Below are positions 50,378 through 63,885 of a DNA stretch of 64,000 nucleotides, piece after piece. The translations under genes were made by a program, and so were the position numbers. This DNA comes from Sabellastarte sp. h YS-2021 (lineage: Eukaryota > Annelida > Polychaeta > Sabellida > Sabellidae): positions 13,120,496 through 13,184,495 of the forward strand of contig OZ024936.1 of assembly GCA_964017235.1 (NCBI GenBank). Reading direction: 5' to 3'. The notes beneath the pieces were generated by a model, which was not told the DNA's origin, ran no database searches, and saw nothing but the letters and a program-made list of their open reading frames with translations. Numbering within the stretch: the stretch's first letter is position 1; each line of letters begins with the position of its first letter.

Positions 50378-53127
50378 GATTTTAAATGGGGATTTCGTCG
50401 TACATGTGTAGATGCCTTACCATCGAGTACGCCAATTTTGGTCGTTCCGAGGGACACCAATTTTTTTCCACCGATGGATAGAGTGGTCCAGTCTGAGTCT
50501 ATACAATATAACAGGGTAGGGTCTAAAGACCTTAATTTCGTAGATATGAGCAGAAACAGTATTTCCCATTGATTTTAAATGGGGATTTCGTCGTACATGT
50601 GTAGATGCCTTACCATCCAGTACGCCAATTTTGGTCGTTCCGAGGGACACCAATTTTTTTCCACCAATGGATAGAGTGGTCCAGTCTGAGTCTATACAAT
50701 ATAACAGGGTAGGGTCTAAAGAATTTAATTTCGTAGATATGAGCAGAAACAGTATTTCCCATTGATTTTAAATGGGGATTTTGCCATGCATATACACTAG
50801 TACAGGTGCCTTACCATCGAGTACGCCAATTTTGGTCGTTCCGAGGGACACCAATTTTTTTCCACCAATGGATAGAGTGGTCCAGTCTGAGTCTATACAA
50901 TATAACAGGGTAGGGTCCAAAGACCTTAATTTTGTAGATATGAGCAGAAACAGTATTTCTCATTGATTTTAAATGGGGATTTTGCCATGCATATACACTA
51001 GTACAGCTGCCTTACCATTGAGTACTCCAATTTTGGTCGTTCCGAGGGACACCAATTTTTTTCCACCAATGGATAGAGTGGTCCAGTCTGAGTCTATACA
51101 ATATAACAGGGTAGGGTCCAAAGACCTTAATTTTGTAGATATGAGCAGAAACAGTATTTCCCATTGATTTTAAATGGGGATTTTGCCATGCATATACACT
51201 AGTACAGGTGCCTTACCATCGAGTACGCCAATTTTGGTCGTTCCGAGGGACACCAATTTTTTTCCACCAATGGATAGAGTGGTCCAGTCTGAGTCTATAC
51301 AATATAACAGGGTAGGGTGTAAAGACCTTAATTTCGTAGATATGAGCAGAAACAGTATTTCCCATTGATTTTAAATGGGGATTTCGTCGTACATGTGTAG
51401 ATGCCTTACCCTCGAGTACGCCAATTTTGGTCGTTCCGAGGGACACCAATTTTTTTCCACCAATGGATAGAGTGGTCCAGTCTGAGTCTATACAATATAA
51501 CAGGGTAGGGTCTAAAGACCTTAATTTCGTAGATATGAGCAGAAAGAGTATTTCCCATTGATTTTAAATGGGGATTTCGTCGTACATGTGTAGATGCCTT
51601 ACCATCGAGTACGCCAATTTTGGTCGTTCCGAGGGACACCAATTTTTTTCCACCAATGGATAGAGTGGTCCAGTCTGAGTCTATACAATATAACAGGGTA
51701 GGGTCTAAAGACCTTAATTTCGTAGATATGAGCAAAAACAGTATTTCCCATTGATTTTAAATGGGGATTTCGTCGTACATGTGTAGATGCCTTACCATCG
51801 AGTACGCCAATTTTGGTCGTTCCGAGGGACACCAATTTTTTTCCACCGATGGATAGAGTGGTCCAGTCTGAGTCTATACAATATAACAGGGTAGGGTCTA
51901 AAGACCTTAATTTCGTAGATATGAGCAGAAACAGTATTTCCCATTGATTTTAAATGGGGATTTCGTCGTACATGTGTAGATGCCTTACCATCCAGTACGC
52001 CAATTTTGGTCGTTCCGAGGGACACCAATTTTTTTCCACCAATGGATAGAGTGGTCCAGTCTGAGTCTATACAATATAACAGGGTAGGGTCTAAAGAATT
52101 TAATTTCGTAGATATGAGCAGAAACAGTATTTCCCATTGATTTTAAATGGGGATTTTGCCATGCATATACACTAGTACAGGTGCCTTACCATCGAGTACG
52201 CCAATTTTGGTCGTTCCGAGGGACACCAATTTTTTTCCACCAATGGATAGAGTGGTCCAGTCTGAGTCTATACAATATAACAGGGTAGGGTCCAAAGACC
52301 TTAATTTTGTAGATATGAGCAGAAACAGTATTTCTCATTGATTTTAAATGGGGATTTTGCCATGCATATACACTAGTACAGCTGCCTTACCATTGAGTAC
52401 TCCAATTTTGGTCGTTCCGAGGGACACCAATTTTTTTCCACCAATGGATAGAGTGGTCCAGTCTGAGTCTATACAATATAACAGGGTAGGGTCCAAAGAC
52501 CTTAATTTTGTAGATATGAGCAGAAACAGTATTTCCCATTGATTTTAAATGGGGATTTTGCCATGCATATACACTAGTACAGGTGCCTTACCATCGAGTA
52601 CGCCAATTTTGGTCGTTCCGAGGGACACCAATTTTTTTCCACCAATGGATAGAGTGGTCCAGTCTGAGTCTATACAATATAACAGGGTAGGGTGTAAAGA
52701 CCTTAATTTCGTAGATATGAGCAGAAACAGTATTTCCCATTGATTTTAAATGGGGATTTCGTCGTACATGTGTAGATGCCTTACCCTCGAGTACGCCAAT
52801 TTTGGTCGTTCCGAGGGACACCAATTTTTTTCCACCAATGGATAGAGTGGTCCAGTCTGAGTCTATACAATATAACAGGGTAGGGTCTAAAGACCTTAAT
52901 TTCGTAGATATGAGCAGAAAGAGTATTTCCCATTGATTTTAAATGGGGATTTCGTCGTACATGTGTAGATGCCTTACCATCGAGTACGCCAATTTTGGTC
53001 GTTCCGAGGGACACCAATTTTTTTCCACCAATGGATAGAGTGGTCCAGTCTGAGTCTATACAATATAACAGGGTAGGGTCTAAAGACCTTAATTTCGTAG
53101 ATATGAGCAGAAACAGTATTTCCCATT
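50378..53127 (+). repeat. Tandem duplication of a 7-monomer unit (1375 bp x 2)
   Basis: Copies are 50378-51752 and 51753-53127. The order in each is S with ccaccgatgg, S with accatccag and gaattt, L (gtccaaag, ttctcatt), L (cagctg, tactcc), L (gtgtaaag), S (accctcgag, gagcagaaagag) and S. The last S differs, with gagcaaaaac in the first copy and gagcagaaac in the second, so the duplication boundary lies near there. Confidence 0.85.
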
Positions 53128-54695
53128 GATTTTAAATGGGGATTTCGTCGTACATGTGTAGATGCCTTACCATCGAGTACGCCAATTTTGGTCGTTCTGA
53201 GGGACACCAATTTTTTTCCACCAATGGATAGAGTGGTCCAGTCTGAGTCTATACAATATAGCAGGGTAGGGTCTAAAGACCTTAATTTCGTAGATATGAG
53301 CAAAAACAGTATTTCCCATTGATTTTAAATGGGGATTTCGTCGTACATGTGTAGATGCCTTACCATCGAGTACGCCAATTTTGGTCGTTCCGAGGGACAC
53401 CAATTTTTTTCCACCAATGGATAGAGTGGTCCAGTCTGAGTCTATACAATATAACAGGGTAGGGTCTAAAGACCTTAATTTCGTAGATATGAGCAGAAAC
53501 AGTATTTCCCATTGATTTTAAATGGGGATTTTGCCATGCATATACACTAGTACAGGTGCCTTACCATCGAGTACGCCAATTTTGGTCGTTCCGAGGGACA
53601 CCAATTTTTTTCCACCAATGGATAGAGTGGTCCAGTCTGAGTCTATACAATATAACAGGGTAGGGTCCAAAGACCTTAATTTTGTAGATATGAGCAGAAA
53701 CAGTATTTCTCATTGATTTTAAATGGGGATTTCGTTGTACATGTGTAGATGCCTTACCCTCGAGTACGCCAATTTTGGTCGTTCCGAGGGACACCAATTT
53801 TTTTCCACCAATGGATAGAGTGGTCCAGTCTGAGTCTATACAATATAACAGGGTAGGGTCTAAAGACCTTAATTTCGTAGATATGAGCAGAAACAGTATT
53901 TCCCATTGATTTTAAATGGGGATTTCGTCGTACATGTGTAGATGCCTTACCATCGAGTACGCCAATTTTGGTCGTTCTGAGGGACACCAATTTTTTTCCA
54001 CCAATGGATAGAGTGGTCCAGTCTGAGTCTATACAATATAACAGGGTAGAGTCTAAAGACCTTAATTTCGTAGATATGAGCAAAAACAGTATTTCCCATT
54101 GATTTTTAATGGGGATTTCGTCGTACATGTGTAGATGCCTTACCATCGAGTACGCCAATTTTGGTCGTTCCGAGGGACACCAATTTTTTTCCAGCAATGG
54201 ATAGAGTGGTCCAGTCTGAGTCTATACAATATAACAGGGTAGGGTCCAAAGACCTTAATTTTGTAGATATGAGCAGAAACAGTATTTCTCATTGATTTTA
54301 AATGGGGATTTTGCCATGCATATACACTAGTACAGCTGCCTTACCATTGAGTACTCCAATTTTGGTCGTTCCGAGGGACACCAATTTTTTTCCACCAATG
54401 GATAGAGTGGTCCAGTCTGAGTCTATACAATATAACAGGGTAGGGTCCAAAGACCTTAATTTTGTAGATATGAGCAGAAACAGTATTTCCCATTGATTTT
54501 AAATAGGGATTTTGCCATGCATATACACTAGTACAGGTGCCTTACCATCGAGTACGCCAATTTTGGTCGTTCCGAGGGACACCAATTTTTTTCCACCAAT
54601 GGATAGAGTGGTCCAGTCTGAGTCTATACAATATAACAGGGTAGGGTCTAAAGACCTTAATTTCGTAGATATGAGCAGAAAGAGTATTTCCCATT
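52935..54695 (+). repeat. 9-monomer unit, copy 1 (1761 bp)
   Basis: The unit has 3 L and 6 S. Private markers shared with copy 2 are ttcgttgtac near 53734, gggtagagtc near 54050 and gatttttaatgg near 54107. Copy 1 alone has ccagcaatgg near 54194. Its last L (54495) ends gagcagaaagag, where the copy-2 partner has gagcagaaac. Confidence 0.85.
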
Positions 54696-56456
54696 GATTT
54701 TAAATGGGGATTTCGTCGTACATGTGTAGATGCCTTACCATCGAGTACGCCAATTTTGGTCGTTCCGAGGGACACCAATTTTTTTCCACCAATGGATAGA
54801 GTGGTCCAGTCTGAGTCTATACAATATAACAGGGTAGGGTCTAAAGACCTTAATTTCGTAGATATGAGCAGAAACAGTATTTCCCATTGATTTTAAATGG
54901 GGATTTCGTCGTACATGTGTAGATGCCTTACCATCGAGTACGCCAATTTTGGTCGTTCTGAGGGACACCAATTTTTTTCCACCAATGGATAGAGTGGTCC
55001 AGTCTGAGTCTATACAATATAGCAGGGTAGGGTCTAAAGACCTTAATTTCGTAGATATGAGCAAAAACAGTATTTCCCATTGATTTTAAATGGGGATTTC
55101 GTCGTACATGTGTAGATGCCTTACCATCGAGTACGCCAATTTTGGTCGTTCCGAGGGACACCAATTTTTTTCCACCAATGGATAGAGTGGTCCAGTCTGA
55201 GTCTATACAATATAACAGGGTAGGGTCTAAAGACCTTAATTTCGTAGATATGAGCAGAAACAGTATTTCCCATTGATTTTAAATGGGGATTTTGCCATGC
55301 ATATACACTAGTACAGGTGCCTTACCATCGAGTACGCCAATTTTGGTCGTTCCGAGGGACACCAATTTTTTTCCACCAATGGATAGAGTGGTCCAGTCTG
55401 AGTCTATACAATATAACAGGGTAGGGTCCAAAGACCTTAATTTTGTAGATATGAGCAGAAACAGTATTTCTCATTGATTTTAAATGGGGATTTCGTTGTA
55501 CATGTGTAGATGCCTTACCCTCGAGTACGCCAATTTTGGTCGTTCCGAGGGACACCAATTTTTTTCCACCAATGGATAGAGTGGTCCAGTCTGAGTCTAT
55601 ACAATATAACAGGGTAGGGTCTAAAGACCTTAATTTCGTAGATATGAGCAGAAACAGTATTTCCCATTGATTTTAAATGGGGATTTCGTCGTACATGTGT
55701 AGATGCCTTACCATCGAGTACGCCAATTTTGGTCGTTCTGAGGGACACCAATTTTTTTCCACCAATGGATAGAGTGGTCCAGTCTGAGTCTATACAATAT
55801 AACAGGGTAGAGTCTAAAGACCTTAATTTCGTAGATATGAGCAAAAACAGTATTTCCCATTGATTTTTAATGGGGATTTCGTCGTACATGTGTAGATGCC
55901 TTACCATCGAGTACGCCAATTTTGGTCGTTCCGAGGGACACCAATTTTTTTCCACCAATGGATAGAGTGGTCCAGTCTGAGTCTATACAATATAACAGGG
56001 TAGGGTCCAAAGACCTTAATTTTGTAGATATGAGCAGAAACAGTATTTCTCATTGATTTTAAATGGGGATTTTGCCATGCATATACACTAGTACAGCTGC
56101 CTTACCATTGAGTACTCCAATTTTGGTCGTTCCGAGGGACACCAATTTTTTTCCACCAATGGATAGAGTGGTCCAGTCTGAGTCTATACAATATAACAGG
56201 GTAGGGTCCAAAGACCTTAATTTTGTAGATATGAGCAGAAACAGTATTTCCCATTGATTTTAAATAGGGATTTTGCCATGCATATACACTAGTACAGGTG
56301 CCTTACCATCGAGTACGCCAATTTTGGTCGTTCCGAGGGACACCAATTTTTTTCCACCAATGGATAGAGTGGTCCAGTCTGAGTCTATACAATATAACAG
56401 GGTAGGGTCTAAAGACCTTAATTTCGTAGATATGAGCAGAAACAGTATTTCCCATT
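54696..56456 (+). repeat. 9-monomer unit, copy 2 (1761 bp)
   Basis: This is the partner of 52935-54695, repeating its private markers (ttcgttgtac, gggtagagtc, gatttttaatgg) at +1761 bp. Because three rare changes travel together, duplication of the whole block is the simplest explanation. The unit does not recur a third time: the L at 57036 has a tcaataggg start and gtgtaaag instead. Confidence 0.85.
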
Positions 56457-57815
56457 GATTTTAAATGGGGATTTCGTCGTACATGTGTAGATGCCTTACC
56501 ATCGAGTACGCCAATTTTGGTCGTTCCGAGGGACACCAATTTTTTTCCACCAATGGATAGAGTGGTCCAGTCTGAGTCTATACAATATAACAGGGTAGGG
56601 TCTAAAGACCTTAATTTCGTAGATATGAGCAGAAACAGTATTTCCCATTGATTTTAAATGGGGATTTCGTCGTACATGTGTAGATGCCTTACCATCGAGT
56701 ACGCCAATTTTGGTCGTTCCGAGGGACACCAATTTTTTTCCACCAATGGATAGAGTGGTCCAGTCTGAGTCTATACAATATAGCAGGGTAGGGTCTAAAG
56801 ACCTTAATTTCGTAGATATGAGCAAAAACAGTATTTCCCATTGATTTTAAATGGGGATTTCGTCGTACATGTGTAGATGCCTTACCATCGAGTACGCCAA
56901 TTTTGGTCGTTCCGAGGGACACCAATTTTTTTCCACCAATGGATAGAGTGGTCCAGTCTGAGTCTATACAATATAACAGGGTAGGGTCTAAAGACCTTAA
57001 TTTCGTAGTTATGAGCAGAAACAGTATTTCCCATTGATTTTCAATAGGGATTTTGCCATGCATATACACTAGTACAGGTGCCTTACCATCGAGTACGCCA
57101 ATTTTGGTCGTTCCGAGGGACACCAATTTTTTTCCACCAATGGATAGAGTGGTCCAGTCTGAGTCTATACAATATAACAGGGTAGGGTGTAAAGACCTTA
57201 ATTTCGTAGATATGAGCAGAAACAGTATTTCCCATTGATTTTAAATGGGGATTTCGTCGTACATGTGTAGATGCCTTACCATCGAGTACGCCAATTTTGG
57301 TCGTTCCGAGGGACACCAATTTTTTTCCACCAATGGATAGAGTGGTCCAGTCTGAGTCTATACAATATAACAGGGTAGGGTCTAAAGACCTTAATTTCAT
57401 AGATATGAGCAGAAACAGTATTTCCCATTGATTTTAAATGGGGATTTCGTCGTACATGTGTAGATGCCTTACCATCGAGTACGCCAATTTTGGTCGTTCT
57501 GAGGGACACCAATTTTTTTCCACCAATGGATAGAGTGGTCCAGTCTGAGTCTATACAATATAACAGGGTAGGGTCTAAAGACCTTAATTTCGTAGATATG
57601 AGCAAAAACAGTATTTCCCATTTATTTTAAATGGGGATTTCGTCGTACATGTGTAGATGCCTTACCATCGAGTACGCCAATTTTGGTCGTTCCGAGGGAC
57701 ACCAATTTTTTTCCACCAATGGATAGAGTGGTCCAGTCTGAGTCTATACAATATAACAGGGTAGGGTCTAAAGACCTTAATTTCGTAGATATGAGCAGAA
57801 ACAGTATTTCCCATT

Positions 57816-57992
57816 GATTTTAAATGGGGATTTTGCCATGCATATACACTAGTACAGGTGCCATACCATCGAGGGACACCAATTTTTTTCCACCAATGGA
57901 TAGAGTGGTCCAGTCTGAGTCTATACAATATAACAGGGTAGGGTGTAAAGACCTTAATTTCGTAGATATGAGCAGAAACAGTATTTCCCATT
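57816..57992 (+). repeat. 177-bp monomer with 24-bp internal deletion
   Basis: This L monomer reads accatcgagggacacc around 57869. It therefore lacks the 24 bases from tacgcc to the second cgag, including the ccaattttgg landmark. The deletion runs exactly between two copies of the 4-bp direct repeat cgag, as expected from replication slippage or microhomology-mediated repair. It also has a private ccatacc for ccttacc. Confidence 0.93.
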
Positions 57993-58772
57993 GATTTTAA
58001 ATGGGGATTTTGCCATGCATATACACTAGTACAGCTGCCTTACCATTGAGTACTCCAATTTTGGTCGTTCCGAGGGACACCAATTTTTTTCCACCAATGG
58101 ATAGAGTGGTCCAGTCTGAGTCTATACAATATAACAGGGTAGGGTGTAAAGACCTTAATTTCGTAGATATGAGCAGAAACAGTATTTCCCATTGATTTTA
58201 AATGGGGATTTCGTCGTACATGTGTAGATGCCTTACCCTCGAGTACGCCAATTTTGGTCGTTCCGAGGGACACCAATTTTTTTCCACCAATGGATAGAGT
58301 GGTCCAGTCTGAGTCTATACAATATAACAGGGTAGGGTCTAAAGACCTTAATTTCGTAGATATGAGCAAAAACAGTATTTCCCATTGATTTTAAATGGGG
58401 ATTTCGTCGTACATGTGTAGATGCCTTACCATCGAGTACGCCAATTTTGGTCGTTCCGAGGGACACCAATTTTTTTCCACCAATGGATAGAGTGGTCCAG
58501 TCTGAGTCTATACAATATAACAGGGTAGGGTCTAAAGACCTTAATTTCGTAGATATGAGCAGAAACAGTATTTCCCATTGATTTTAAATGGGGATTTCGT
58601 CGTACATGTGTAGATGCCTTACCATCGAGTACGCCAATTTTGGTCGTTCCGAGGGACACCAATTTTTTTCCACCAATGGATAGAGTGGTCCAGTCTGAGT
58701 CTATACAATATAACAGGGTAGGGTCTAAAGAATTTAATTTCGTAGATATGAGCAGAAACAGTATTTCCCATT

Positions 58773-60750
58773 GATTTTAAATGGGGATTTTGCCATGCAT
58801 ATACACTAGTACAGGTGCCTTACCATCGAGTACGCCACTTTTGGTCGTTCCGAGGGACACCAATTTTTTTCCACCAATGGATAGAGTGGTCCAGTCTGAG
58901 TCTATACAATATAACAGGGTAGGGTCCAAAGACATTAATTTTGTAGATATGAGCAGAAACAGTATTTCTCATTGATTTTAAATGGGGATTTTGCCATGCA
59001 TATACACTAGTACAGCTGCCTTACCATTGAGTACGCCAATTTTGGTCGTTCCGAGGGACACCAATTTTTTTCCACCAATGGATAGAGTGGTCCAGTCTGA
59101 GTCTATACAATATAACAGGGTAGGGTCTAAAGACCTTAATTTCGTAGATATGAGCAGAAACAGTATTTCCCATTGATTTTAAATGGGGATTTTGCCATGC
59201 ATATACACTAGTACATGTGCCTTACCATTGAGTACGCCAATTTTGGTCGTTCCGAGGGACACCAATTTTTTTCCACCAATGGATAGAGTGGTCCAGTCTG
59301 AGTCTATACAATGTAACAGGGTAGGGTCTAAAGACCTTAATTTCGTAGATATGAGCAGAAACAGTATTTCCCATTGATTTTAAATGGGGATTTCGTCGTA
59401 CATGTGTAGATGCCTTACCATCGAGTACGCCAATTTTGGTCGTTCCGAGGGACACCAATTTTTTTCCACCAATGGATAGAGTGGTCCAGTCTGAGTCTAT
59501 ACAATATAACAGGGTAGGGTCTAAAGACCTTAATTTCGTAGATATGAGCAGAAACAGTATTTCCCATTGATTTTAAATGGGGATTTCGTCGTACATGTGT
59601 AGATGCCTTACCATCGAGTACGCCAATTTTGGTCGTTCCGAGGGACACCAATTTTTTTCCACCAATGGATAGAGTGGTCCAGTCTGAGTCTATACAATAT
59701 AACAGGGTAGGGTCTAAAGACCTTAATTTTGTAGATATGAGCAGAAACAGTATTTCCCATTGATTTTAAATGGGGATTTTGCCATGCATATACACTAGTA
59801 CAGGTGCCTTACCATCGAGTACGCCAATTTTGGTCGTTCCGAGGGACACCAATTTTGTTCCACCAATGGATAGAGTGGTCCAGTCTGAGTCTATACAATA
59901 TAACAGGGTAGGGTCCAAAGACCTTAATTTTGTAGATATGAGCAGAAACAGTATTTCTCATTGATTTTAAATGGGGATTTTGCCATGCATATACACTAGT
60001 ACAGCTGCCTTACCATTGAGTACGCCAATTTTGGTCGTTCCGAGGGACAATAATTTTTTTCCACCAATGGATAGAGTGGTCCAGTCTGAGTCTATACAAT
60101 ATAACAGGGTAGGGTCTAAAGACCTTAATTTCGTAGATATGAGCAGAAACAGTATTTCCCATTGATTTTAAATGGGGATTTTGCCATGCATATACACTAG
60201 TACAGGTGCCTTACCATTGAGTACGCCAATTTTGGTCGTTCCGAGGGACACCAATTTTTTTCCACCAATGGATAGAGTGGTCCAGTCTGAGTCTATACAA
60301 TATAACAGGGTAGGGTCTAAAGACCTTAATTTCGTAGATATGAGCAGAAACAGTATTTCCCATTGATTTTAAATGGGGATTTCGTCGTACATGTGTAGAT
60401 GCCTTACCATCGAGTACGCCAATTTTGGTCGTTCCGAGGGACACCAATTTTTTTCCACCAATGGATAGAGTAGTCCAGTCTGAGTCTATACAATATAACA
60501 GGGTAGGGTCTAAAGACCTTAATTTCGTAGATATGAGCAGAAACAGTATTTCCCATTGATTTTAAATGGGGATTTCGTCGTACATGTGTAGATGCCTTAC
60601 CATCGAGTACGCCAATTTTGGTCGTTCCGAGGGACACCAATTTTTTTCCACCAATGGATAGAGTGGTCCAGTCTGAGTCTATACAATATAACAGGGTAGG
60701 GTCTAAAGACCTTAATTTCGTAGATATGAGCAAAAACAGTATTTCCCATT
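58773..60750 (+). repeat. Tandem duplication of a 5-monomer unit (989 bp x 2)
   Basis: Copies are 58773-59761 and 59762-60750, each L L L S S. In both, the second L has cagctg with attgagtacgcc and the third L has attgagtacgcc; the third is catgtg in the first copy and caggtg in the second. The order matches the left flank (1-925). Confidence 0.8.
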
Positions 60751-62503
60751 GATTTTAAATGGGGATTTTGTCATACATGTGTAGATGCCTTACCATCGAG
60801 TACGCCAATTTTGGTCGTACCGAGGGACACCAATTTTTTTCCACCATTGGATAGAGTGGTCCAGTCTGAGTCTATACAATATAACAGGGTAGGGTTTAAA
60901 GACCCTAATTTCGTAGATATGAGCAGAAACAGGATTTCCCATTGATTTTAAATGGGGATTTCGTCGTACATGTGTAGATGCCTTACCATCGAGTACGCCA
61001 ATTTTGGTCGTTCCGAGGGACACCAATTTTTTTCCACCAATGGATAGAGTGGTCCAGTCTGAGTCTATACAATATAACAGGGTAGGGTCTAAAGACCTTA
61101 ATTTCGTAGATATGAGCAGAAACAGTATTTCCCATTGATTTTAACTGGGGATTTCGTCGTACATGTGTAGATGCCTTACCATCGAGTACGCCAATTTTGG
61201 TCGTTCCGAGGGACACCAATTTTTTTCCACCAATTGATAGAGTGGTCCAGTCTGAGTCTATACAATATAACAGGGTAGGGTCTAAAGACCTTAATTTCGT
61301 AGATATGAGCAGAAACAGTATTTCCCATTGATTTTAAATGGGGATTTTGCCATGCATATACACTAGCACAGGTGCCTTCCCATCGAGTACGCCAATTTTG
61401 GTCGTTCCGAGGGACACCAATTTTTTTCCACCAATGGATAGAGTGGTCCAGTCTGAGTCTATACAATATAACAGGGTAGGGTCTAAAGACCTTAATTTCG
61501 TAGATATGAGCAGAAACAGTATTTCCCATTGATTTTAAATGGGGATTTCGTCGTACATGTGTAGATGCCTTACCATCGAGTACGCCAATTTTGGTCGTTC
61601 CGAGGGACACCAATTTTTTTCCACCAATGGATAGAGTGGTCCAGTCTGAGTCTGTACAATATAACAGGGTAGGGTGTAAAGACCTTAATTTCGTAGATAT
61701 GAGCAGAAACAGTATTTCCCATTGATTTTAAATGGGGATTTCGTCGTACATGTGTAGATGCCTTACCATCGAGTACGCCAATTTTGGTCGTTCCGAGGGA
61801 CACCAATTTTTTTCCACCAATGGATAGAGTGGTCCAGTCTGAGTCTGTACAATATAACAGGGTAGGGTCTAAAGACCTTAATTTCGTAGATATGAGCAGA
61901 AACAGTATTTCCCATTGATTTTAAATGGGGATTTTGCCATGCATATACACTAGTACAGGTGCCTTACCATCGAGTACGCCAATTTTGGTCGTTCCGAGGG
62001 ACACCAATTTTTTTCCACCAATGGATAGAGTGGTCCAGTCTGAGTCTATACAATATAACAGGGTAGGGTCTAAAGACCTTAATTTCGTAGATATGAGCAG
62101 AAACAGTATTTCCCATTGATTTTAAATGGGGATTTCGTCGTACATGTGTAGATGCCTTACCATCGAGTACGCCAATTTTGGTCGTTCCGAGGGACACCAA
62201 TTTTTTTCCACCAATGGATAGAGTGGTCCAGTCTGAGTCTGTACAATATAACAGGGTAGGGTCTAAAGACCTTAATTTCGTAGATATGAGCAGAAACAGT
62301 ATTTCCCATTGATTTTAAATGGGGATTTCGTCGTACATGTGTAGATGCCTTACCATCGAGTACGCCAATTTTGGTCGTTCCAAGGGACACCAATTTTTTT
62401 CCACCAATGGATAGAGTGGTCCAGTCTGAGTCTATACAATATAACAGGGTAGGGTCTAAAGACCTTAATTTCGTAGATATGAGCAGAAACAGTATTTCCC
62501 ATT

Positions 62504-62695
62504 GATTTTAAATGGGGATTTCGTCGTACATGTGTAGATGCCTTACCATCGAGTACGCCAATTTTGGTCGTTCCGAGGGACACCAATTTTTTCCACCAAT
62601 GGATAGAGTGGTCCAGTCTGAGTCTATACAATATAACAGGGTAGGGTCTAAAGACCTTAATTTCGTAGATATGAGCAGAAACAGTATTTCCCATT
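62504..62695 (+). repeat. 192-bp monomer with shortened T run
   Basis: The T7 run before ccaccaatgg is six T at about 62587-62592, giving the only 192-bp monomer in the window. The other T7 runs that I checked are intact, apart from substitutions at 7480-7481, around 3352 and around 59855. Confidence 0.9.
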
Positions 62696-63885
62696 GATTT
62701 TAAATGGGGATTTTGCCATGCATATACACTAGTACAGCTGCCTTACCATGGAGTACGCCAATTTTGGTCGTTCCGAGGGACACCAATTTTTTTCCACCAA
62801 TGGATAGAGTGGTCCAGTCTGAGTCTATACAATATAACAGGGTAGGGTCTAAAGACCTTAATTTCGTAGATATGAGCAGAAACAGTATTTCCCATTGATT
62901 TTAAATGGGGATTTTGCCATGCATATACACTAGTACAGGTGCCTTACCATTGAGTACGCCAATTTTGGTCGTTCCGAGGGACACCAATTTTTTTCCACCA
63001 ATGGATAGAGTGGTCCAGTCTGAGTCTATACTATATAACAGGGTAGGGTCTAAAGACCTTAATTTCGTAGATATGAGCAGACCCAGTATTTCCCATTGAT
63101 TTTAAATGGGGATTTTGCCATGCATATACACTAGTACAGGTGCCTTCCCATCGAGTACGCCAATTTTGGTCGTTCCGAGGGACACCAATTTTTTTCCACC
63201 AATGGATAGAGTGGTCCAGTCTGAGTCTATACAATATAACAGGGTAGGGTCTAAAGACCTTAATTTCGTAGATATGAGCAGAAACAGTATTTCCCATTGA
63301 TTTTAAATGGGGATTTCGTCGTACATGTGTAGATGCCTTACCATCGAGTACGCCAATTTTGGTCGTTCCGAGGGACACCAATTTTTTTCCACCAATGGAT
63401 AGAGTGGTCCAGACTGAGTCTGTACAATATAACAGGGTAGGGTCTAAAGACCTTAATTTCGTAGATATGAGCAGAAACAGTATTTCCCATTGATTTTAAA
63501 TGGGGATTTCGTCGTACATGTGTAGATGCCTTACCATTGAGTACGCCAATTTTGGTCGTTCCGAGGGACACCAATTTTTTTCCACCAATGGATAGAGTGG
63601 TCCAGTCTGAGTCTATACAATATAACAGGGTAGGGTCTAAAGACCTTAATTTCGTAGATATGAGCAGAAACAGTATTTCCCATTGATTTTAAATGGGGAT
63701 TTTGCCATGCATATACACTAGTACAGGTGCCTTACCATTGAGTACGCCAATTTTGGTCATTCCGAGGGACACCAATTTTTTTCCACCAGTGGATAGAGTG
63801 GTCCAGTCTGAGTCTATACAATATAACAGGGTAGGGTCTAAAGACCTTAATTTCGTAGATATGAGCAGAAACAGTATTTCCCATT

